Part shown: positions 1 to 10,534 of the stretch, in pieces | Position numbering within the stretch: position 1 is the first letter of the stretch | How the letters are laid out: each line of letters opens with the position of its first letter | Origin: Dichetophora obliterata | Lineage: Eukaryota; Arthropoda; Insecta; Diptera; Sciomyzidae | DNA length: 64,000 bases | NCBI GenBank assembly: GCA_963920525.1 | Contig: OY986438.1 | Location: 53,579,753 to 53,643,752 of the forward strand | Direction of reading: 5' to 3' | The notes under the pieces: model-generated | Told to the model about the DNA's origin: nothing | The model's input: the letters and a program-made list of their open reading frames with translations, nothing else | Databases searched by the model: none | Program-made: the position numbers and the translations under genes

Positions 1-632
1 AAACAATATATCATAAATTTATTCTCTTTGGCGTTCGTATTCGCAGTTAATTTACTGTACGGCAACCTTTTGAAAATAATTTTATAAAAGAAAAATGCTC
101 ATTGTTCGAACACCATTTTCCATAGATATATAAAAATGTATTACAACTTTGGGAAGAACGCTTCAGTTATTTTAAAATCCATTGGGAAAAACCAACTACG
201 GGACAGTGTAGAACAGTTTAAATTTGGTGTTCTCGTCCATTTTGTTTATTGTTCAAGGAGAGAAATAAATTTGTTGTATTGAGAACTTGATTGAATTATG
301 GGAAATCAATTAAAATTTCCTTGAATCAAGCATTATAAACTAATAGAAAATAATTCTTTTTAAGATCATGTATTTCTAATACTCACTGTATTTGTTAATT
401 TCTATAAGCGAGAATAACTGGTTTGATTCTAAAAGCTGCACAGTGTTGCTTCTAGAGCAAGCTAGCTTGACAAAATTATTTTTTGACGTTTTTGTACTTA
501 TGGGGTCAAAACAAACAAAGAATTTTGATTTTTACAAATCAATAAAAATGCTATATTTAAGAAGGTGTTGATCGTATTAGACTTAAGTTTAGGAATTAAT
601 ATTGTGTGGTTACCATCGGCAAATGGACCAAA
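1..632. other. AT-rich sequence, nothing recognised
   Basis: No coding region, repeat or RNA gene could be supported here. All open frames are short and AT-rich. Confidence 0.5.
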
Positions 633-1002
633 AATGGGCGTGTTCAGACTATATATGCACTAGAGCGGGTCGATTTACAAATCGCCCATTGCTCATTGAA
701 AATCGTATTCTAGGGATCAAAATAAGAAACTTTGCCCGAGGAACTATACCTATAAAACGAATTCTAATGCCCCAACTTTTCCTGCAAATTTAGAAGGGGA
801 AATGGGTCAAAGAGGTATTTTTCAAAATTTGACCCTACGGAAAAGTTGGGGCATTAGTTTTAGAGGTATAGTTCCTCGGACAATTTTGATCCCTAGTTTC
901 TTATTTTGATCCCTAGAATGCGATTTTCACTGATCAGTAGGCGATTTTTTTTGCATCCCCACAAATCGACCCGACCTTTTATACACCCAATTTTTCAGAA
1001 TT
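633..1002. repeat. Foldback (MITE-like) element
   Basis: Two long inverted arms face each other. The left arm (about 655-790) carries GCGGGTCGATTT, TAGGGATCAAAATAAGAAAC and AATGCCCCAACTTTTCC. The right arm (about 838-990) carries the reverse complements in mirrored order around a loop of about 40-50 nt. The right arm repeats the sequence ATTTTGATCCCTAG twice. The outer limits are judged from where the arms stop pairing, and no target duplication was seen. It has no coding capacity of its own, so it is probably a non-autonomous DNA transposon of unknown superfamily. Confidence 0.7.
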
Positions 1003-4000
1003 TATTAAAATTAACTACTGGGTCACACCAAAATATGTTGTCACACCTCCTTTTACCGCCCACAAATTAAGAAAATGTCAATTACACAACATCAAAATCA
1101 AGTGTTCATAAATATTTCGTAAATGTAAAACCGACAATCTGTCTATAATCTTCATTAAACGCACATGATAAGGTTGGTGCATATCATAATAGAACAAAAA
1201 GAAACTAAAATTGCTTAAATAATTTTAATTTAAAATTTAAATTAAATTATAACCTTCGAAATAAAAATTATTTTTTGAAATGGTTTATTCTAAGGCAAGC
1301 AAAAGCAAAATGTAAGTGCGAAAGTATGCGAAAAGATAACGTATGCAAGGAAAGAGTTAAAATATAGCTTTCATAAAAAAAAATGGTGATAAAATGTGAA
1401 TAACTGTAAGTTTTCCTCTTCAGAAGTTAGAAATATAAATAAAATATTAAACCTTTACAAGATTCAGGAACTGTTATTAAAAAAGTACCCATTTTTTCAA
1501 CTTTTATGTTAAGTTTATTAGGACTTTACCCTCAAATTTTAAAAACATTTACAAAATTTCTTTAAATTGCGCACAAAAAAAAATTCGCTTAATTTCAGCA
1601 GCAGTCGATTTCAACTGAGCTGCAATTATATTTTCAACAAAACAACTTCTCTCACCTCCACTGTATCCAAACGAGGGATTTAAATTGTTCAATTTCGCAA
1701 TAGTTTCAGTCTTGAAGAAATCTCAAATGAATCATGTACGTTTTTTCTTGATCCTTGTCGAAACATGCTGATTTGGCCATGCATTTCATTGAAGAAAATT
1801 TCGTATAAATGTTCCAAATTCGTGCAAGACGCAATGCAGATACGTTGGAATTTATCATGCACGAACCCAATATCAAAATATTGAGGAAGTTTCGTTAACG
1901 AAAAGTAGACAGCAATATAAAGAAAATTCGTCAAGGAATTAAAATGAAACGTGTACTAAAAGTGGTGAATGAATAATATACCGAAACGTTGAAGAAGTTT
2001 CGTTAAGGAACCAAAACGGAAACATAGCAAAATAGAAAAAATGTAGAGTAAATTTCGTCAACGAATTGACGACCGACGGGTTTGTTCTGTATTCCATTTT
2101 CGAGTGGAAGTTAAATTGAATCAAAATTTAATTCGTTATTTAGTGGTTTAAATATCACTTTTTTAGTTTTGTATTAATATATTTATTTAATTTATTAACA
2201 GAATTACTAGTATTGACAAAAAACCACCAAATATCGAAATAAATTTTTATTCAATTTCACTTCAAGTGGAAGTAGAATGCAGGACATTCCAGCGAAACAT
2301 TAAAAAGTTTCATCAACGAGACTCCTCAACATTTCGTAAATGAACACAATAATTCAATGCTACAAAATTTTTGTCCTGTGTTATGATAACATGTTGACAG
2401 TAACATGATGGCTTCTTTTCAAAATAATTTATTAAAATTCATACCATAAAATAGTTCATAGAAAATTCAAGTTATATTTATAAAATATTTGAAAAAATTA
2501 CTAGCTTAATAAAAAATAAATGAAAAAATTAATAGCTTAAAAGCTTAATTAACAATAAAAAATTTGTGTTCAGAAAATACATGAATATGAACTATTTAAT
2601 AAAACAAAAACATAACTGAAAAACTATTTTAGAAATATCTTAAAGATAAATTATATACAAAGATATAGTAAAAATATAGATATTATTGGAATATTATCCA
2701 GCTAAATAAAAATAAAGTTATTAAAAACATTTATACTGAGAAACTACATGAATATTAATTATTTAATAGGACAAAAACGTAACTGAAAAACTTTTTTAGA
2801 AATAACTTTAAGATGTATTATATGCATAGATATGGTCAAAGCATAGATATTACTGAGATCAAAGATTGAGCTTCGACCGAGGTCAAAGATAAAATAACAT
2901 TGTATCATTTGGATAAATGATTTGGATTTCCTTTTCCTGCACTCTTTGTTTGTGATCACGTTTTTGGAGTTTGTTTTTCAGTTTCCTAAAAACGATTCTT
3001 AAATCCGCGACTGAAAAAATGCCGGAATCCCGGGATTTATGGATGCTGCAATTGACAGCCTTAGTTGAGATATACCACTCTGGTTTTTTTTTGTGTTGGC
3101 AATCGAAGTGGCTAAAAAATGGTAAATAATTTTTTGGAAAAAGCAGAACGGTGCTTGGGAGGGCTGCTTTAAACTCAACAAAAAAAATTTTCGCTTTCTC
3201 GCCTACATAAATGCTGTTGTTTTGAAACAGTTGATATATTTTGTGCTTGTTTATTTTTGAAATCCATGTGGCAAAATAGAAATTGAAAAATAAAAATTGT
3301 GGCAAAATAGATAATTTTTTATTTTTAAACATTATTTTATGAATTTTCAGATAAACATACTTTCTTAATAAGTCTTCTATATCAGGTAAAAAAAAAATTG
3401 AGTGTATGAAGTGCAAATTTTCCAATCAGTGTGCTGCATCAATTAAGTGTCGAGTGCTTATGGCGTTTAGAATTTTACTAAAGTGACTAAGCAGGTCAAA
3501 AAAATGCAACGAAAAAAAAACACTAAAAACAAAAATTAAATAAACAGCATGTTGTTTACTTATTTGAATGAACTCTAAAATCAGCAAAATAAAAACCCGA
3601 GCAATGCGCTGATTTTAAGCGGGACAGACTCAAAAGTATGAAAGACATGAGTAAGGAGAGCCAATAAATCAAAACAAAACATCTATTTACATTCTTTGAG
3701 AGAAAAAACTTTTTATTTAAACAGCTGATTTTACAAAAGTTTTGAATAACTTTGCATTTTTGTCAAAAAATTAGACTTTGTAATAAAAAGATGAAGATTT
3801 TTACGTTAATAAAAAAAACCCTCAGCAGTAAATATATTAAAATACATCAAAATACAGTAAGAGTAGAGCATTAAGAAACTAATGAAAGTATTTCGTTGAG
3901 CGGATAAATAAACTATGGGATATTATTAAACCAGGAAATCTCATAAATTTTTTTTTCCAAATGAGAAGCGGCAAATGTTGGGAAAAGTTAATTAATAGAT

Positions 4001-4560
4001 GTAAAGAGAATAATTCTAGGATTGATGTCATGAGTACTGTTCATTGTTTATCTAAGTTCCTTTTGTTTTAGGCTTACGTAAGGTTAAAAAATTGTGAAAA
4101 ATAAGGGTTAATTCCATGCAGTTATTGTGGTCGAACAACAATCGATTTCATAATTTTGGCACGATTGGTTATAAAATTCTATAGATATCCCATTCGCATT
4201 TAGAAAGAAACTGAAACCAAAAATCTACACCGTTTTATACAGAGGATCATTCCAAAGTTGCTAAAAAAACACTGAATATGAAAAACTTGTGCAGAGCACA
4301 AATAACTTCGAAATTTATTATAGATTCATAAAAAACGATAAAAAATTTAAAAAGCTTGCACAATTTTCATTAAGAATAAATAAAATTTGGAACAGCGCAT
4401 TTTATAGTTTTAAGGGCTCAAACTATCGGTCGATCCACTTGGCGATCCACAAGCAAACGTTTTTTTTCTTGCTGCTTTGCATTAAGGATCGCCAAAAATT
4501 CTTTATGAAGAAAATAACAGTAATTACAACAAAAACCAACAACACACACACGCTGTATTG
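1003..4560. other. Long AT-rich stretch with minor degenerate repeats
   Basis: No gene is recognised. Between about 1886 and 2065 a motif close to TTCGTTAACGAA recurs four times at uneven spacing (near 1892, 1927, 1996 and 2052), with weaker versions near 2310. The open frames on the minus strand around 2883-3425 match no family I know and have the low-complexity composition of AT-rich intergenic DNA. Confidence 0.45.
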
Positions 4561-4700
4561 TTGCAATTTACTGTATCACGAAGAAGCACACCAACGATGA
4601 GAAAGACACGAGAAGCAATACTTTCTTCCATACAAAATTGTATTACTTCTCGTGTCTTTCTCAACGTTGGTGTGCTTGTTCGTGATACAGAATATTGCAG
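4561..4700. repeat. Palindromic MITE, copy 1
   Basis: The two halves are inverted copies running from CTGTATCACGAAGAAGCAC inward and from CGTGATACAG outward, with a loop of about 20 nt, so the element folds into one long hairpin. A second copy with the same arms lies at 27868-28015. The best-matched arms end at TGCAATA-type sequence. No target duplication was convincing. Confidence 0.8.
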
Positions 4701-4999
4701 TTAGCCTCTGAACGATTCGGCGAATTACAACAATCATGAATATCTTCAAGTTGTTGTAAAAGAGTGGAAAAAGTTAGGGTCGGACAACCGCTGCTTTGCA
4801 TTATATTTTGTATGATTTTTTTTTTAAGTCCAGCAGCTCATGCAGAAACTTCCTTTAATATATCATCACAAAAAGTTCGTCAATGATGCCGCGAACTACT
4901 GGGTTGTTTTAGACCAGTGTCGGGCAGCTTTCCACACTTGAGATTGTGTTTGTGCAGTAAAATATGTATTTATCTCACCTACAGAATCAAAGCTTCAGT
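4701..4999. other. Unassigned spacer
   Basis: A weak inverted pair (around 4765-4790 and 4918-4942, with GTGGAAA and GTCGG blocks) suggests another eroded element, but it is too diverged to call. Confidence 0.3.
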
Positions 5000-5007
5000 G
5001 TTCAAGC

Positions 5008-5818
5008 TAGGCTTGTGCTTAACAGTTCCAGAGACGGAACGGACATTGAACGATTGTTTTGAAGAAAGGAACTAGTTCACGGAAACATGTGCGCGGAACT
5101 ATCTAGTTCCTTTGCTTATTTGAACTGTATAGACTATTTGGCTTGTCTGCTTGTTGAACTGCAGAGGGAATGTGAAGCATGTCCGCGGAACTATTTAGTT
5201 CCTTTGTTTATTTGAACTGCAGAACATTTCAATATTTTTTTATTTCAATATTTTTTAATGAAAGGAAACATTTCTTTATTTTATATAAAAAAGGAACTTC
5301 TATCATTTAGTAAATAATTTCATTTAGTAAATAAAGTTCATGTTGTATATTTATAAAGTTGCTGAAAATCATTTGCAGTTGCATCTTATAGTTCATCAGC
5401 TTTAAGCATGTTCGCGGAACTATATAGTTCCAGCAGTTCTCTTTATAAGAATGAAAGTAACAAAAGCATGCTCAATGACATTTCGTGATTGTTCTGTTTC
5501 ATATGTTAAAAGCAAAAATAAACAGCAATGCTGAACAATGCACACAACTGGAATGACGATATATCATTTGTAATTTTATCTATTATTTCTTTCACTCTCT
5601 TTCACATGCATAATTGGCTTACTTGTCGTCGCTCAAACAATTCGATTAATTTATGTAAGTGCAAAAGAGATGTCAGCTTATTTTGCTCAATTAAAAAAGT
5701 TTTTTTGCAATCGGAACTGTTTGAACATGCTTAAATCCTACAGATGGAATGATTGGAACTATGTCCGAGACTGAACATAGTTCCATGAACTATGCAGGTC
5801 CGTAACGACCCAACTCTA
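5008..5818. mobile_element. Non-autonomous hAT-type element with 8-bp target duplication
   Basis: The 811-bp element is flanked by a perfect 8-bp direct repeat, GTTCAAGC (5000-5007 and 5819-5826). Its diverged inverted ends start TAGGCTTGTGCTTAACAG on the left and, read inward from the right, TAGAGTTGGGTCGTTACGG. An 8-bp duplication with TAG-starting ends is the hAT signature. Inside, a palindromic motif of the form GCGGAACTATNTAGTTCC recurs three times (about 5092, 5184 and 5413), which may be subterminal transposase sites or just internal repeats. No transposase ORF remains; it would need a transposase from elsewhere. Confidence 0.78.
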
Positions 5819-5826
5819 GTTCAAGC

Positions 5827-8420
5827 GAATGTCAAGCATATTAGATTCACGCTTTCGTGTTCCTTGAATATATTATACTAGCAAATACCCGCTGCTTCGC
5901 CTGCGATAAAAATATTGAATACCATGTAAAAATTTTAAATCTTAAAATTAAAGTATTTAGTTGTATTAAAACAAATTCAAAATATAAAAATTATTGCGTT
6001 CGTTTTGTTTAATTATGAAAAAATGGTATGTATATATATTAAGAAATTACTTTATTTAATTTGAATAACTTATTTTAACGTTAATTGTTATGATGACATA
6101 AATTTACCTGGCTTTCTTTTTTTTTTTACTTTTGAAAAAGTCCTGCATAACAATGTTATAAAAAAATTTGGGTAAAAAATTTTTAAAATTTGTAATCAAA
6201 AATGTAATTTTTACATATATTCTGTAAATAAATATATTCTTCTTAAATTGTTGTAGTTAATCGGCCTTCTTCAGTTTTTAATTGTTGTTATTTTGCTTCG
6301 GCCAAACAACAATTCTTCTTAAATTTAAAAAAAACCCGATATAATGACATCAAACTTTTGGTGATATCTCAAAAACTATAGACTTTCTCAATGCACAACA
6401 ATGTATTTTTGTATGGACAGTCGTTGATTAATAAAATTCACGATAATTTTCTTTTCTTTTCGGAAATATTTTGTACGGATATTAGGTATGTTTTAAAAAA
6501 CCTGTTATTATGACATTAAAATTCTTGCGATATCTCAAAACTATAGATTTTCTCAGTATAACTCATAAGCCTCAGAATGAGGAAAAAAAAACGATTGAAA
6601 TTTCATGTTTTGACTTAGGAAGCAAACATTTCCGCAGTTAACAAATCGATTTTCATCCAATTTTCTTCGTTTGAATGTTCAATTCGGTAAATTGTTAAAA
6701 TGAGAAAAGGTTTACCGTTACCTCACCAATGCAATGTTTTATATTGTTTTTAAAAAACCTCTAAAATATCCAATTTATACTAAACAATATGCCAAGAGTT
6801 GCTTTTGTTGTACATATTTTTTTTAATTTTAATTTTTTTTTAATTCTTTCTATCATCAAACAGTTTCTATCATTAAAAATCATGGGCCACCTACCCCCCT
6901 CCCCAATGATTTTTTGATGAAAACTAATTTGCTTAAAATATTGTTATATTTTTTGCAATGTGTTACAGCTTAAAAACTAATTCATGCGAAAAACATTTTC
7001 AAATATAGCTTAAAAAATAATTCTGTGAAAAATATTTCAAATATTTCAAACTATTTCAACTATTCCAAAGTTATATACATAAATCTATGCTTTTATCTAT
7101 TTCCTTATCTATATATTCATAGTCAACGTTATAGTTATAGTAGAATTTGTCCTGATCCAATTCAATGAATTTTTTATGATCGTTTTGTGAATTTGTAAAA
7201 GTGTAAATTGACCTTCGAACAAAAAACATGCTAGACGTTTCCGTTTGAAACATCAATGCATGACGATCAGAATTTTCTGATATATACAGCATTCTTATTG
7301 ATGTATAGTATTGCCCGGCAGACGTTGTCCTGCCGCAGACCACCACTGCTATATACGAATTTTCATGCTGTTCGGAAACAAATTATATTTATATATTTGC
7401 CATTTTTAGTACAGTTGCCGAAAGTAGCCGTATGAACTAAATTATTAAATTTTAGTCTAATACAATCAAACCGTTCGAAGTATAACATTTTTGATTAATT
7501 CTGGGCGATAATGGGGGTGTGGCAAATTTTTTTTCACCTAAGCCATCTCATGCTCGAAACAATGGAATGCCAGAATTTCAGCTCAATTGAGCTTAAACCT
7601 AGTGCGCTTTGCGTTACTCCAAGCTTATCCCCCGAAAAGTGGACTTAACTAAAGTGGGTCATGCCCATTTTTTGTAAATTTAGCGAAAGTAACCATACAA
7701 CGTAGATTACCAAATTCTAGTCTCATACGACCAAAATCATCTGAAATATAGCATTTTTTGCAAAAAATGGGCATGGAAAGTAGACGTGGCAAATCTAACA
7801 GCATATTACGATAAAGATGGAATAACAAATCGTTTGATACCTATATCGTGTTAATCTGTTCAATGGTTCTTGCGTGATTATCAAACATTCTAAACAGTGT
7901 CACAACGCTCTTATATATTCGTATAGATAGACTAACACAATCTTAAGTGCACGCTCAGAAATCTTGGAATTAATTTTAAGCCAAGCGTTGGAATCATGCA
8001 TTTTTTAATATATTTTTGATTAAAACTTATACTTTCAATTATATTAAAAAATTGATTTAATGTTATCTGTATTAAAGTATAATAAAAATTGTATTATATA
8101 CAAGTTATAGTACAAATTGTCTTAAAATATAATACAAATATCTATCAAGCATCTGTCAAATTGTCATTCTGATTCTGAAATCTGACATTGTCAAAATAAA
8201 ACCTAAAGAAATAGTTTTTGTTAACGAAAAATATTTTGTTATTGGTTGACCAAATATTTTCTTTTTATTTCACTTGGAATTTTAAAAGTAAGTAAACATA
8301 TACAAAATTTATAGCTTTATTCCATAAATGTTCCATAAATTTATTCTATAAATGTTGATTTTTAATCCTGCATTGATTATGTGGTAAACATAAGTCCAAC
8401 CTTTTCAGGACAATATGTAT
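5827..8420. other. AT-rich DNA with old diverged repeats
   Basis: No gene is supported. Near 5878 the sequence ACTAGCAAATACCCGCTGC resembles the start of a repeat also glimpsed at 45743. Two diverged direct repeats lie at about 6329-6400 and 6496-6565 (shared GATATCTCAAAA-CTATAGA-TTTCTCA). Another pair lies at about 7417-7480 and 7683-7740, with relatives near 16561 and 16648. Around 7310-7340 is CCGGCAGACGTTGTCCTGCC, which looks like a transposon-end sequence but has no partner here. Confidence 0.4.
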
Positions 8421-8434
8421 TAAATGTTATATAT

Positions 8435-8606
8435 TATTACCATTCATGGTAATTTAAATGGTATATATTGTTACCATTCATCTCCCTGCGAGTACGGTTC
8501 ACTTTTGATATCTCTCTGATAACTTTTTTCGTGTGTGACTTAAAACTTCTCTTGCTCCCGATAACTTAAGCCATTTTTTCTAGAGTGAGTTTTGTTAGTG
8601 GTTATC
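8435..8606 (+). promoter_or_regulatory. 5' leader and presumed internal promoter of the I-like element
   Basis: About 170 nt precede the ORF1 start. I elements are transcribed from promoters internal to the 5' leader. The segment holds a near-duplicate: positions 8422-8447 and 8457-8481 both read close to AAATG-TATATATT-TTACCATTCAT. The sequence from 8475 onward (CATTCATCTCCCTGCGAGTACG) is a plausible true 5' terminus, but the transcription start cannot be proved from sequence alone. Confidence 0.5.
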
Positions 8607-10067
8607 ATGGCCTCTGAGCCTGGCGGGACAGACCAAAACTATTATTCCATCTTGGATGATAGTTCACATAAAAGAAAGTTCAATGTGGATAATCGTTATG
8701 ATTTTCCTGTTATTCAAGCGCCAAAAAAAGCAAAAAACAATGTGTGCCCTAAATTCATACTCATAAAAAATACAAACGCTGAAAAACCGATCAAATCGAT
8801 TAACATTTTTGCTGTCGCAAAAGCATTAGAAAGCATAACTGTTGAAAAAACCTTGCAAACTTCCTTTACAAGAGAAGGTCATCTACTAATCTTGACAAAG
8901 AACGAATCTCAAGCGTCTCGTTTCTTAAAGGCTAAGCAACTGTCCAACCTATGCAACATTGAAACCTCGCTGCATCCAACACTAAATATTTCGAAAGGAG
9001 TTATTTACTCAGAATATCTTGCTGCTCTGACAGAAAACGAAATTGTTGAAGGCTTAAAAAGTCAACACGTCTCTGGTTGCCAAAAAATTACAAAATTTAA
9101 AGACGGTAAGGTAGTTAACACTCCACTTCACATCGTAAACTTTAATCTTTACGACCTCCCTACCGAAATCGAAGTTGCATGGGTTAAGGTCAAAGTAGAA
9201 CCTTACGTGCCTTCTCCAATGCAATGTAAATCATGTTTCATCTTCGGACATACAAAAAAGCATTGCAAAAATGAAGAAAAATGTTTTGTTTGTTCTTTAA
9301 CTGAACATGACCCGTCTGCGTGCACTAAAGTGGAGTGTATTAATTGCAAGCAACAACACAGATCCAACAACAAAAACTGTCCCTCGTTTCAAAAACGTCA
9401 ATCAATTCTTAAATATAAAACTATCAACAAGTGCACATTTCGGGATGCCACTGTAGCAATAAATGAAAAATGTAAGAGCAACAACCAAAATATAATAGTG
9501 GAAAAATTAGAGGACGCAATGTTATTTAAAAACAAAACCGCTCGCCGCGACAAAACCTCAACTACACCTATATTAATAGCAAAACCTACAGTAAATAAAA
9601 GTCTAACAATTGAGCCCGATAATCTCAGCAAAACCAATCAAGAAACTAATTCTCTTTCAACAAATCTCACAAACCCAAAACCCCAAAACTCCTCTACCAA
9701 CAAAACAACGAATACTTCAAAAGAAAACAACTCTATTGTCTACAATGACAACACAAATCTCTCTCACTACATAGTGATCAATCCCACTCTCCCCCCTTCA
9801 ACTAACAAAAACTCAATAAAAAACCAAGATAAGCTCATTGGTAAAAACCCAACTACAACAAACTCTTTACTCACTCAAAACACAACTTTAATTAATAAAC
9901 AAAAACAACTCAACCCAATAATCTCAGCAACAGCTAACTCTTCAGTCAATCCAAAAATTCTCTCCTCAAATAATAAAAAAGACTCACAACAAGTAAAATC
10001 TAAATCTTCATTAACAAATTCTACTGGTGTTCAAAATATTAGCTCAGACGAAATGGAAACACAATAA
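8607..10067 (+). CDS. ORF1 (Gag-like nucleic-acid-binding protein) of the I-like element
   Basis: This 486-residue protein is the ORF1 product that coats the element RNA. Three cysteine-histidine knuckles sit at about residues 207-258: CX2CX4HX4C, then CX2CX4HX4C, then CX2CX3HX6C. The region before them has the loosely conserved fold region of I-clade Gag-like proteins. The last 200 residues are rich in Asn, Thr, Ser and Lys and look disordered. The start chosen is the ATG at 8607 (MASEPGG), in context ATCATGG; the reading frame is open further upstream but only from non-ATG codons. The frame is intact. The ORF2 of the same element starts 467 nt after its stop codon. The protein probably forms cytoplasmic RNP particles, by analogy with the I factor. 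Function is assigned by motif and position; the family is clear. Confidence 0.9.
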   Translation: MASEPGGTDQNYYSILDDSSHKRKFNVDNRYDFPVIQAPKKAKNNVCPKFILIKNTNAEKPIKSINIFAVAKALESITVEKTLQTSFTREGHLLILTKNESQASRFLKAKQLSNLCNIETSLHPTLNISKGVIYSEYLAALTENEIVEGLKSQHVSGCQKITKFKDGKVVNTPLHIVNFNLYDLPTEIEVAWVKVKVEPYVPSPMQCKSCFIFGHTKKHCKNEEKCFVCSLTEHDPSACTKVECINCKQQHRSNNKNCPSFQKRQSILKYKTINKCTFRDATVAINEKCKSNNQNIIVEKLEDAMLFKNKTARRDKTSTTPILIAKPTVNKSLTIEPDNLSKTNQETNSLSTNLTNPKPQNSSTNKTTNTSKENNSIVYNDNTNLSHYIVINPTLPPSTNKNSIKNQDKLIGKNPTTTNSLLTQNTTLINKQKQLNPIISATANSSVNPKILSSNNKKDSQQVKSKSSLTNSTGVQNISSDEMETQ

Positions 10068-10104
10068 ATCTTTTGCTTTTGTATATTTATTATACAAAAG
10101 TCAA

Positions 10105-10135
<31 letters not shown>

Positions 10136-10534
10136 CAATTTTTTTTTTTATGCTTACAATCTCTACAGTATTAATTTTCCTTAAATGGAAATATTACAAT
10201 AACTGTCCCTACGAGCTTTCTCCATTTTCACATTTAATAACTCACTCTAGTTCCCTTCCATATTTGTTTTTTCTCTTTCAAATTCTTAACAATAAACTCA
10301 TAACCAGAGTAGTCACACTAAGCAACTCAAACGTTTTGAATGGTAACTTATCAACTCAAACTGCAACCTCCGCTTTAAATAAAAAAATTTGTATCTTATT
10401 TAGCCTCTTTTTTTGTCTTCAGTCACGGCGCTTTTTTTCTTTTTCCTTTTTAATAAAAAATGGATATAACTGTGGATTAAACAAAAAACATTACTTAATA
10501 AAATTTCCAAATGAAATTTATAGTGTTAATTATT
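10068..10534 (+). other. Inter-ORF spacer of the I-like element
   Basis: The spacer between the two ORFs holds a T run of about 26 nt (10111-10136) and a second near 10141. The I factor also has a long inter-ORF spacer and is thought to express ORF2 by reinitiation; that similarity is from memory of the family. The frame that runs open through the spacer is low-complexity and not a gene. Confidence 0.7.

Noticed and set aside
2883..3425. Minus-strand frame of 180 residues
   Set aside because: Phe/Lys/Ile-rich translation of AT-rich DNA without motifs.
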